Shown here one piece after another: positions 57,748 to 64,000 of a DNA stretch of 64,000 bases. The position numbers and the translations under genes are program-made. Each line of letters starts with the position of its first letter. Positions within the stretch are counted from its first letter, which is position 1. Origin of the DNA: Egibacteraceae bacterium (GTDB taxonomy: Bacteria > Actinomycetota > Nitriliruptoria > Euzebyales > Egibacteraceae); contig JAUJMQ010000006.1 of the NCBI GenBank assembly GCA_030446775.1, forward strand, positions 25,504 to 89,503. The letters are read 5' to 3'. The notes under the pieces are model-generated. The model saw nothing but the letters and a program-made list of their open reading frames with translations, searched no databases and was not told where the DNA came from.

Positions 57748-58386
57748 TTAGCGCTCGTTGTTGACCCGCCTCACCAGCAGTTCGCGCCAGACGTGAACCT
57801 CCTCGCGCAGCTCGCCATACTCGTCGCCGTCCAGCGGGAACTCGGCTGGCGGAAGGCGGTCGAAGGCCCGCAATGCATCGACGAAGTAGCTCAGGTCGAA
57901 CCCGGCGTCCTTCTCAGCGGCGAGCGCAAGCAGACGGTCCCATCCGAAGCGCCCTGCGAGCGCACGGACATCGACAAAGTCCCGCGCCTCCGCGCGGGCG
58001 AACAAGGCCAGCACCTTGTCCGCCCCGAGCTCCTCGAGGGCGAGCACAGGTCCGACCTCGGATCGTTCCTGTTGGCGGATCCGCGCGTCGCGGGCCAAGT
58101 CGACCAGGCAGAAATCCTGGCCGTCGCGAACCTCAAAGCGCACGAAGCCGTGACCACTTCGCAGCGCCCGCACCTTGAAGCCTTGTGCGGTGGCCACGCG
58201 CTCAACAGCGTCCGCGAGACCTGTCACCGCCTCGGCGGTCTCGTCGGTGAAATAGTCCAGGTCCTCGGTGACGCGGTCGACGATGCCACGGGCGATGAGT
58301 GCCGCACCGCCAGCCAGCGCGAACGGCTCCGCCTCGGGGAGTGCGGTGATCAGGGCGATGAGCCGGCGCTGCAGATCGCTCAGCAC
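57748..58386 (-). CDS. AbiEii-like nucleotidyltransferase (toxin candidate)
   Basis: A 212-residue nucleotidyltransferase-fold protein like AbiEii/DUF1814 toxins. The core reads ALAGGAALIARGIVDRVTED, then LDYFTDETAEAVTGL. That matches the GG...R.T.DLD pattern of the family, with Asp residues that would bind metal. ELGADKVLALFARAEARDFV is another typical block. AbiEii is the toxin half of type IV abortive-infection or toxin-antitoxin pairs and transfers nucleotides to tRNA or other targets. The GTG at 58386 lies eight bases after the stop of the partner gene, so they form an operon. It is located in the integrase-linked region. Confidence 0.75.
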   Translation of the reverse strand: MLSDLQRRLIALITALPEAEPFALAGGAALIARGIVDRVTEDLDYFTDETAEAVTGLADAVERVATAQGFKVRALRSGHGFVRFEVRDGQDFCLVDLARDARIRQQERSEVGPVLALEELGADKVLALFARAEARDFVDVRALAGRFGWDRLLALAAEKDAGFDLSYFVDALRAFDRLPPAEFPLDGDEYGELREEVHVWRELLVRRVNNER

Positions 58387-58393
58387 GCAGCGG

Positions 58394-58768
58394 CTACACG
58401 CGGACGCCGCGTCGGCGGCGCAACCACGCAGCCCACGCGTTGTGCACGTGGGGGGGGAGGTAGAGGTCCGGCCACAGGTCGATCAGGGCGTCGACGTCGA
58501 TGAAGAAGCGCACATCAGCGGCCGTGCCCTCACGCAGTACCTGCTCGTACACACGCGCACGGTCGTGGCGGTCCGACAGGTCGTACTGGCGCCGCGGGGC
58601 GCTCCATCGGATGGAGTGGGGCAGTTCGACCACGCCCGAGGCCTTGTCGGTCCCCAATGCATCGACGTCGTCCGGGATCTCCACCCCAGGCACGACGCTT
58701 CGCCGCAGTCCGTCACTCACGAGCCAAGTGTCGCCTACGAGGCCCATCCACGCTGCCAGCGCCCCCAC
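58394..58768 (-). CDS. Partner of the nucleotidyltransferase, family not recognised
   Basis: A 124-residue protein encoded directly upstream of the AbiEii-like gene and probably cotranscribed with it. Recognisable features are the helical N-terminus (ALAAWMGLVGDTWLVSDGLR), a central VELPHSIRWSAPRRQYDL, and a C-terminal part with DVRFFIDVDALIDLWPDLYL that ends in basic residues. It lacks the winged helix of classical AbiEi antitoxins as far as I can see. By position it is a candidate antitoxin or regulator, which is inference only. The GTG or ATG near 58768 is the likely start. Confidence 0.55.
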   Translation of the reverse strand: MGALAAWMGLVGDTWLVSDGLRRSVVPGVEIPDDVDALGTDKASGVVELPHSIRWSAPRRQYDLSDRHDRARVYEQVLREGTAADVRFFIDVDALIDLWPDLYLPPHVHNAWAAWLRRRRGVRV

Positions 58769-58850
58769 GAACTGCCGCTACTCCTAGATCGAGCGACCCA
58801 AGCCCCAGACCTACGCACAGACTTGCACTGGCTGTGCGGGGCGGTGTCCG

Positions 58851-58980
58851 GTGTTGAACATCGGCCGGCTGGCGCCGGGCGGGGCGGACTACTACCTCAA
58901 CACCGTCGCCTCCGGTGTGGAGGGCTACTACCCCGGCGCCGGCGAGGCGCCCGGCTACTGGACCGGCGACGCCTCCGCCA
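58851..58980 (+). pseudogene. MobF (TrwC-type) relaxase N-terminal remnant
   Basis: From a GTG at 58851 the sequence reads LNIGRLAPGGADYYLNTVAS, then GVEGYYPGAGEAPGYWTG. This matches the N-terminus of MobF conjugative relaxases with the paired catalytic tyrosines. After about 43 residues similarity ends abruptly and the frame stops at 59090. Only this stub remains, so the element has lost its mobilisation gene or the sequence was rearranged. Confidence 0.65.
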
Positions 58981-59014
58981 CGCTGGCCGTGCTGGACCGC
59001 CACTCGATGAAGCT

Positions 59015-59222
59015 GCGGCGAAGCTGCGGCCCTCGACCACTGCCCGCAGCCGTCCGTACTGCTGCCGAAGCAGAACGTCGTCCGCACTGACCCGTGTCCC
59101 GTCGAACGTCAGCCGGTGCAAGGCCTTGCCGAACAAGGCAGCTACCAGATACGAGCCGGTCCAGCTGCTGTCAGGGAGGCTGAGGAACGCGGCTCCTGAC
59201 GGCGCGACCGTGCGCTGCTAGA
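59015..59222 (-). pseudogene. Sugar (glucose/sorbosone) dehydrogenase fragment
   Basis: On the minus strand this reads AAFLSLPDSSWTGSYLVAAL, then FGKALHRLTFDGTRVSADDV, then LLRQQYGRLRAVVEG. It resembles the last blades of PQQ-dependent glucose/sorbosone dehydrogenases (a strand with an F-V-A-A-L type pattern, then YGRLR). No start or upstream domain is present. It abuts the relaxase stub in the opposite direction. The remaining sequence to 59465 has no gene I can support. Confidence 0.45.
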
Positions 59223-59465
59223 GCAGCGCAGGCTCGCGGAAGCGGCCGCATGAAGGGCGTCATGAGCCGCCGCCGAGCCTGCGTGACAGCAGGACGCTCC
59301 AGCCGACGTACCGGTGAGTGGCGGAGCCGCGGCAGGCGCGGGTGTTTAACGAATTCTTACACCGTCGCCCACGGACGCTGCCGACCGCTGGATCGGGGCA
59401 GTCTGGCCGGGCGGTTCCCGCCGCTTCCATACGTTCGCAAAACCCGCAACGAGAGAGGAACCGAA

Positions 59466-59998
59466 ATGACTCGTACGTACTCCGGCCGGTACTGGCTGAC
59501 CCTGCTGCTAGCGGTGTTCGTCGCCACTGCGATGGTCGTCAGTGTCTCGGCCGTGACCGCCGCTCCCGCCGACGCGAGCGGCTCCTACCAGGACGACAAG
59601 AACGACGACAAGAAGGACGACAACAACGGCAAGGGCGGCAACGGCAAGGGCAACAACGGCAAGGGCAACAACGGCAACGGGCAGGGCAACGGCAACGGCA
59701 ACGGCAACGGCAACAACGGCAACGGCAACAACGGCAACGGCAACAACGGCAACGGCAACGGCAACAACGGCAACAACGGCAACGGCAACAACGGCAACAA
59801 GGGCAACAACGGCAACGGCAACGGCAACAACGGCGACGAGAACAAGGACGACGAGAAGAAGGACGACGGCAACAAGGACGGCAACGGCAACAAGGGCAAC
59901 GGCAACAAGGGCAACGGCAACAAGGGCAACGGCAACAACGGCAACACGGCAACAAGGGCAAGGGCAACAACGGCAACATGAAGGGTAAGAAGGGGTAG
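59466..59998 (+). CDS. Secreted Asn/Gly/Lys-rich low-complexity protein
   Basis: A signal peptide is clear (RYWLTLLLAVFVATAMVVSV, then cleavage near TAAPADAS). The mature protein of about 135 residues is built almost only from Asn, Gly, Lys and some Asp. It alternates NGNG/NGNN runs with charged DDKNDDKKDD and DENKDDEKKDD blocks. No fold is expected; a cell-surface, matrix or polyphosphate/polyanion-binding role is only a guess. A single-base loss near 59945 makes the frame end at 59981; repaired, it ends KGKGNNGNMKGKKG at 59998. GAGAGAGGAA precedes the ATG. A strong terminator follows at 60021. Confidence 0.75.
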
Positions 59999-60020
59999 CG
60001 CCAACAAGGGGGTGACCGGA

Positions 60021-60050
60021 GGAGCGGTTGGGCAGGGTGCCAACCGCTCC
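60021..60050 (+). terminator. Terminator after low-complexity protein gene
   Basis: GGAGCGGTTGG at 60021-60031 and CCAACCGCTCC at 60040-60050 form a perfect 11-bp stem with an eight-base loop, followed by TT. Confidence 0.85.
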
Positions 60051-60070
60051 TTCGACGCCCCTGCGGCACG

Positions 60071-60360
60071 CTAATCCAGGATACGGCGCGACCGCGGTGC
60101 TCTGGGCGCCCGAGCGTCAGTCCAGTGCGGCGAGGGCCGCAGGTCTTCCTCGGCGAACAGGCCGGGCACGAGCGTCCGCTGGGCGAGGAGCGTCGGGACG
60201 CCGCCGGCGCGGTCGGCGAGGCCGGACCAGCACCTCGACGTCGGACAGGTCGGCGCCGTCCTCCCAGAGCCTCCTGGTAGCAGACGTCCCGCCAGGAGTC
60301 GCCGCCCCGCGTACTCACGGCCAGATTGACCCACGCTGTGGCGAGTTCCACGCCTGCCAT
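60071..60360 (-). pseudogene. Unidentified broken coding remnant
   Basis: From an ATG at 60360 the minus strand reads AGVELATAWVNLAVSTRGGD, which recalls the start of phage tail tape-measure proteins. With shifts it continues into DGADLSDVEVLVR and DRAGGVPTLLAQRTLVPGLF, with a stop at 60071. No continuous frame exists and the assignment is weak. Between 60361 and 60555 the minus strand also has an open stretch (ALESGEINPLGCLKEIVERR) that I do not recognise. Confidence 0.25.
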
Positions 60361-60555
60361 TATTCGTTCTCGCTTCCCGCGCTGGTCGAAACGGTCAGAT
60401 CACAAACCGACGGGCCCGGTACTGGTGAGATCGGCTGCCCGAGCAGCGTGCGGCAAGCTGAAGGTCGTAGGGGCCGAAACGCCGCTCGACGATCTCTTTG
60501 AGGCAACCGAGCGGGTTGATCTCGCCCGACTCGAGCGCCTCCACCCAAACCGGCT

Positions 60556-61215
60556 CTACGCCACTGAGCGTGGACGGCGCCCTCTGATGCGCGCAGTGGG
60601 TTGAGTCTGCCAGTCGCAGCCGCCGCAGCGTAGGAGGAGGCGGAGGCGGTAGTTGTCGAAGTTGCGAACCCTCTACCGACGCGCTTGATGTGCTTGATGG
60701 TGAGGTTGACCGCCTCGGTGGGGCCGTTGGACGCGCCGCCGGTGGTGAAGTAGGCCAGCACCTCGTTCTCCCAACGGCGCAGCGTGCCGGCCAGGCGGCG
60801 CATCTCGGGACGTCGCCGGTGTCGGCCCAGGCATACACAGTGTTCAGGACGCGGCGGGCGGCGTCGATGTCGGGGCTGCGGTACAGGTCGCGGACGAGTT
60901 CTTTGAGCTGCCAGGCGGCGGCGACGGATCCAGCGGGATCGCCGGCGGCCAGCCCGGCGGCCAGCCGCGTCCAGCCGCGAGCGTTGAGGTCGCCGCTAGC
61001 TTTGAGCAGCAGCTTGCGGATGCCATACAGCGGGTCACCGGTGCGGCCGCGGTGGCCGAGGGTGTCGTGCTGCACGCGGCGGCGGAGGTCGTCGATCGCC
61101 CGGTTCGCCAGCTGCATCACGTGGAAGTGGTCCACGACGAGGACGGCGTGACCGAGGTGGATGCCGACGGCGTTGGCGTAGCTGGCCATGTCGACGCGCC
61201 GCGGCGTCGCGGCGA
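60556..61215 (-). pseudogene. ISL3-family transposase, truncated and frameshifted
   Basis: The C-terminal DDE part of an ISL3-type transposase. MASYANAVGIHLGHAVLVVD, then HFHVMQLANRAIDDLRRRVQ, carries a core Asp. It continues through VLAYFTTGGASNGPTEAVNL, then TIKHIKRVGRGF, with the last catalytic Glu in TEA. Two single-base shifts (near 60805 and 60670) are needed to reach the end at 60556. The N-terminal zinc-ribbon/helix-turn-helix half is missing and no inverted repeats were found. It is therefore a dead IS remnant in the accessory region. Confidence 0.75.
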
Positions 61216-61609
61216 GGTTTTTCCCAGCTATGGAGTTACAGCCTACGCGATAGCCCATTCACGACATTCACCCGTGCGCCGAACGAAACCGGGGAGTGGC
61301 CCTGCCGTCGGGGTCGTTCCCCGATGCGGCGGACGCCGTCTTCGCTACCGCCACTTCGTTTGCCCTGCGCCACGGCGTTCAGTCGGCGCTTGGTAGAAGT
61401 TAAAGGTGCGTTAAGGTATCGTGGCGGACACTGCGACGTGCAGTCCGCCGCAGCGACTCCACCCCGTCAAGTCAGGGGGAAGGCCCCGTCGTCTCGCGGC
61501 TTTCGCTCGCCCGCGTCGCCGATGCGAGGTTGCGCCGGCGCTTCGGCAGGGAATGGACCAGCCTATGAAGGCGGCAGCCGTAGGTGATCCCGCCTCCTCG
61601 GGATACTCA

Positions 61610-62308
61610 ATGGTGGAGCCACGGTCACGCATCGTCGTCGTGGAAGACGACCTGAAGGTCGCCGAAATCGTGGGTCGTTACCTGCGTCGCGAGGGGTACG
61701 AGGTCGAAACCGTCGCTGACGGGGTCGATGCGCTGACGCTGACTGAAGCCGGGTGGCCCGACCTACTGGTGCTCGACCTCACCCTGCCCAACCTCGATGG
61801 GCTCGATGTCTGCCGCCGTGTTCGAGCAGCAGGCGGCTTGCCCATCATCATCGTGTCTGGGCGCGCGCGCGAGTCCGACCGCATCGTCGGGCTCGAGTCC
61901 GGCGCAGACGATTACCTCTGCAAGCCCTTCTCGCCGCGAGAACTGGTCGCGCGCGTCCGCGCCGTCCTGCGGAGGGCTGTAGCCGCACCGTCCGCGCCGG
62001 CTGCCGACAGCGCATGCCTGTCCGCTGGTGCCATTACGTTGGATCCTCGCACGCGCGGAGTGCTGGTCGCGGGCGAGCTCGTTGAGTTACGGCCGCGCGA
62101 GTTTGAGCTCCTCGCGTTCCTGATGAAGCGGCCGTGCGAGGTGCTGGATCGGGAGGCCTTGCTAAAGGCGGTGTGGGGCTACTCCTTCGGCGGCGCAGGA
62201 ACCCTCAGTGTTCACGTCCGTCGCCTGCGGGAAAAGGTCGAGGTGGACGCTTCCAACCCCCGCCACATTGTCACCGTGTGGGGCGTCGGCTACCGGTTCC
62301 AGCCGTGA
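61610..62308 (+). CDS. OmpR-family response regulator (second)
   Basis: A 232-residue response regulator. The receiver has IVVVEDDLKVAEIVGRYLRR, the phosphoacceptor in LLVLDLTLPNLDGLDVC and the Lys in DDYLCKPFSPREL. The DNA-binding winged helix is near the end (LRPREFELLAFLMKRPCEVL, then SVHVRRLREKVEVDASNPRH). The ATG at 61610 gives the usual N-terminus; ATGs at 61565 and 61553 are in frame upstream. The kinase start overlaps its stop by four bases. The 61216-61609 gap upstream holds an AT-richer stretch (around 61400, with TTAAGG) that may be the promoter; I see no gene there. Confidence 0.9.
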   Translation: MVEPRSRIVVVEDDLKVAEIVGRYLRREGYEVETVADGVDALTLTEAGWPDLLVLDLTLPNLDGLDVCRRVRAAGGLPIIIVSGRARESDRIVGLESGADDYLCKPFSPRELVARVRAVLRRAVAAPSAPAADSACLSAGAITLDPRTRGVLVAGELVELRPREFELLAFLMKRPCEVLDREALLKAVWGYSFGGAGTLSVHVRRLREKVEVDASNPRHIVTVWGVGYRFQP

Positions 62309-63537
62309 AACCGACGACCGCACTGGCCGTTGGGGCGCTGTTGCTGGCGTTGCTTGCCGGGTTGAGCGTCGGGTTGGGGACTCCCGCCAGTGTTGCCGTG
62401 CGAGCTGCGGCTACCGCAGCCGGCGTCGGGATCGTCGTCGGTGTGCTCGGTACGGCGCTGCTCAAGCTGCTCACTCGCGCCGCGATCAGCACGCAGGTGA
62501 GCGTGCCTGTGATCATCGTCGTGTGTGTCATAGCGCTCGGTGCCCTCGCGGGCGTCAACGTGGTGTTCACGGGGCGTGAACTCGGCGCGCTAGCCATGCT
62601 GCTCACCGCCGCCGGCGTGGTGGGTGTGGTCCTCGCGCTCATGTTCGCCGAGGACATCCGCAAAGCTAGCCGGTCGCTACAGCAAGCCGCACGTGAGATC
62701 GGGGAAGGCAGCAACGCCGCTGGACCAAGACCGGCCATACCCGAGCTCGCAGAACTCGCTGCCGAGTTGGAGCGCACGTCGGCGAAGCTCGACCAGGCGC
62801 GTGAACGGGAACGCGCGCAGGACCAGGCGCGCCGGGAGCTCGTGTCGTGGGTGTCCCATGACCTGCGTGCGCCGTTGCAGCGTATCCGCGCTGCAGCTGA
62901 GGCGCTTGAGGATCGCGTCTTCGACGATCCAGATCGCGTCGCGTCGTTGCGCCGCACGCTCCGAATCGAAGCCGACCGGCTTGGGACCCTCGTCGAGGAC
63001 CTGTTCGAACTCAGCCGGATCGAAGCCGGGCTTCTGGAGCTCGTGTTCGAGCCGGTGTCGCTAGAGGACCTCGTCTCCGAGCTGGTCGCGGCCGCAACGC
63101 CCGCCGCGGAGGCGAAGGACGTCCGTCTGCTCGGCGGCGTCTCCGCGCCGGTGCCCGAGCTCGAAGCGTCGCCCACGCATCTCGCGCGGGCGCTGAGCAA
63201 CATGCTCGACAACGCCATCCGAGAGACACCTCCAGGGGGCACGGTCACCGCCGAGGTGGGAGTCGACGACGGTAACGCCGTCGTCGCAGTCACAGACCAA
63301 TGCGGCGGCATCGCCGACGAACGCCTGCAGGACCTCGTCGCCCCTCCTGGCCGTGGGGATGCAGGACGACCGCCGCGCGCCGGCTTGGGACTGCCGATCG
63401 CCGTCGGGCTCGCCGCTGCCCACGGCGGCGACATGGCGGTCACGAACCACGACGGCGGGTGCCGCTTCGAGATGCGCTTGCCGTTGCCAACCTCCAGCAC
63501 GAGCCGCCGCACCGCTAGTGCTTCCCCGAGGAAATGA
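62305..63537 (+). CDS. Sensor histidine kinase (second pair)
   Basis: A 410-residue kinase coupled to the regulator by a GTGA overlap. The N-terminal 130 residues have about four or five helices (LALLAGLSVGLGTPASVAVR, then VIIVVCVIALGALAGVNVVF) with very short loops, so it may sense within the membrane. A coiled-coil linker (LERTSAKLDQARERERAQDQ) leads to the H-box WVSHDLRAPLQRIRAAAEAL. The N-box is MLDNAIRETPPGGT, and the ATP lid region is VTDQCGGIADERL. A glycine-rich GLGLPIAVGLAAAHGGD ends the domain. It is likely chromosomal-type cargo of the accessory region. Confidence 0.9.
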   Translation: MKPTTALAVGALLLALLAGLSVGLGTPASVAVRAAATAAGVGIVVGVLGTALLKLLTRAAISTQVSVPVIIVVCVIALGALAGVNVVFTGRELGALAMLLTAAGVVGVVLALMFAEDIRKASRSLQQAAREIGEGSNAAGPRPAIPELAELAAELERTSAKLDQARERERAQDQARRELVSWVSHDLRAPLQRIRAAAEALEDRVFDDPDRVASLRRTLRIEADRLGTLVEDLFELSRIEAGLLELVFEPVSLEDLVSELVAAATPAAEAKDVRLLGGVSAPVPELEASPTHLARALSNMLDNAIRETPPGGTVTAEVGVDDGNAVVAVTDQCGGIADERLQDLVAPPGRGDAGRPPRAGLGLPIAVGLAAAHGGDMAVTNHDGGCRFEMRLPLPTSSTSRRTASASPRK

Positions 63538-63592
63538 CATGAGTGTGGTTCTCTGTCGGCGTGAGCGTGTCGCCGGCAGAGAGGAGACGGTC

Positions 63593-64000
63593 ATGGCGAC
63601 GCTTCCCCCGCTCGATGTCGACGCCGACGACCGGGTCGTGCTGGAGGCGCGGGTACGGGCGCACACCAGCGAGCAGCGCATGGTGGTGCGGGCCAGGGTC
63701 GTGTTAATGGCGGCCGATGGGCGCAGCAACCGAGACATCGCAGCTGCGACGGGGTTGTCGCAGCAGGCAGTGAGCCGTTGGCGGCGCCGTTACGCCGATG
63801 ACAGGCTCGACGGGCTGGCCGACCGGCCGCGACCGGGGCGGCCGCCGGTGTACGGCCACGACGACAGGTTGCGGGTGGTGGCCACGGTGACCGGGCAGCC
63901 GCCGGATCCCGACAGCCAGTGGACGCAGCAGGCGATCGCGGACCGGCAGGGCAACGGGATGTCGGCCGACACCGTCGGCGCGATCCTCAAAGGGCTGGAC
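63593..64000 (+). CDS. IS630-family transposase, 5' part (cut by window end)
   Basis: The frame is open from the ATG at 63593 to the window edge (136 residues seen). The N-terminal helix-turn-helix reads GRSNRDIAAATGLSQQAVSR, then WRRRYADDRLDGLADRPRPG. This is the usual IS630/Tc1-type DNA-binding part. A second helix-turn-helix-like block (PDPDSQWTQQAIADRQGNGM) follows. The catalytic DDE domain would lie beyond the window. GGAGACGG precedes the ATG. The element probably starts between 63540 and 63570, where a candidate end (GTGTGGTTCTCTGTCGGCG) lies, but its partner is not in view. Confidence 0.8.
   Translation, partial: MATLPPLDVDADDRVVLEARVRAHTSEQRMVVRARVVLMAADGRSNRDIAAATGLSQQAVSRWRRRYADDRLDGLADRPRPGRPPVYGHDDRLRVVATVTGQPPDPDSQWTQQAIADRQGNGMSADTVGAILKGLD

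Noticed and set aside
59539..60360. Cys/Arg- and Leu/Pro-rich minus-strand frames opposite the low-complexity gene
   Set aside because: They are reverse complements of the Asn/Gly repeat codons with no start signal or plausible protein character.

Overview
The window is GC-rich (above 70% G+C in the left 56 kb) with dense, short-spaced genes. It looks like the chromosome of an actinobacterium. Markers are mycothiol enzymes (Mca, a probable MshC), a UvrD2-type helicase with an HRDC domain and a cysteine cluster, an Rv2578c-type radical SAM protein under an SOS box, a UPF0182 protein, a DUF2342 protein, a DivIVA-domain protein and a GCS2 ligase. A deep-branching lineage (for example Nitriliruptoria or relatives) would fit, but the sequence alone does not prove it.

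Layout. 0.2-2.5 kb: Ku, FxsA and a decayed BrnT/antitoxin module. 2.7-11.7 kb: a hydrolase, a HAD protein, a Fic-like protein, NAPRTase, UvrD2 and a DUF255 protein. 11.8-18 kb: a polyphosphate locus (Ppx/GppA, a SixA-like phosphatase and PPK1). Here the PPK1 gene is duplicated and a TAT-exported PhoX-type phosphatase is spliced into it. 18-25.8 kb: SOS-box radical SAM gene, glutamate-cysteine ligase, GH15 enzyme, VKOR-like protein, M14-type enzyme, lipoprotein and mycothiol conjugate amidase. 25.8-35.6 kb: CinA-like protein, membrane proteins, an APC transporter, an array of 60-bp repeats, EttA, MshC and RNase HII. 35.7-37.4 kb: a selenoprotein gene just downstream of malic enzyme. 37.4-56.1 kb: oxidoreductases, co-chaperonin, HtrA, two-component systems, a siroheme-decarboxylase-like protein, MoaE, MreB, UPF0182 and initiator tRNA. 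56.1-64 kb: an accessory region starting with a tyrosine integrase next to the initiator tRNA. It holds an AbiEii-like nucleotidyltransferase pair, relaxase and dehydrogenase remnants, a low-complexity secreted protein, a truncated ISL3 transposase, a two-component pair and an IS630-type transposase cut by the window edge.

The most notable find is at 35739-35975 on the minus strand. It is a 78-residue SelW/Rdx-family protein with an in-frame TGA at the CxxU position. The TGA is followed 21 nt later by a hairpin with a GGUCU apical loop, as in the Escherichia coli fdhF bacterial SECIS element. It is missed by ordinary ORF calling because of the TGA. It predicts selA, selB, selC and selD elsewhere in the genome.

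Caution on quality. At least a dozen otherwise well-conserved genes carry single-base indels, mostly in G/C runs. There are also short tandem duplications of 55 and 72 bp and a mosaic PPK1 region. This points to an under-polished or chimeric assembly. Frame breaks in housekeeping genes should therefore be read as probable sequence errors, while the remnants in the accessory region look like real decay.
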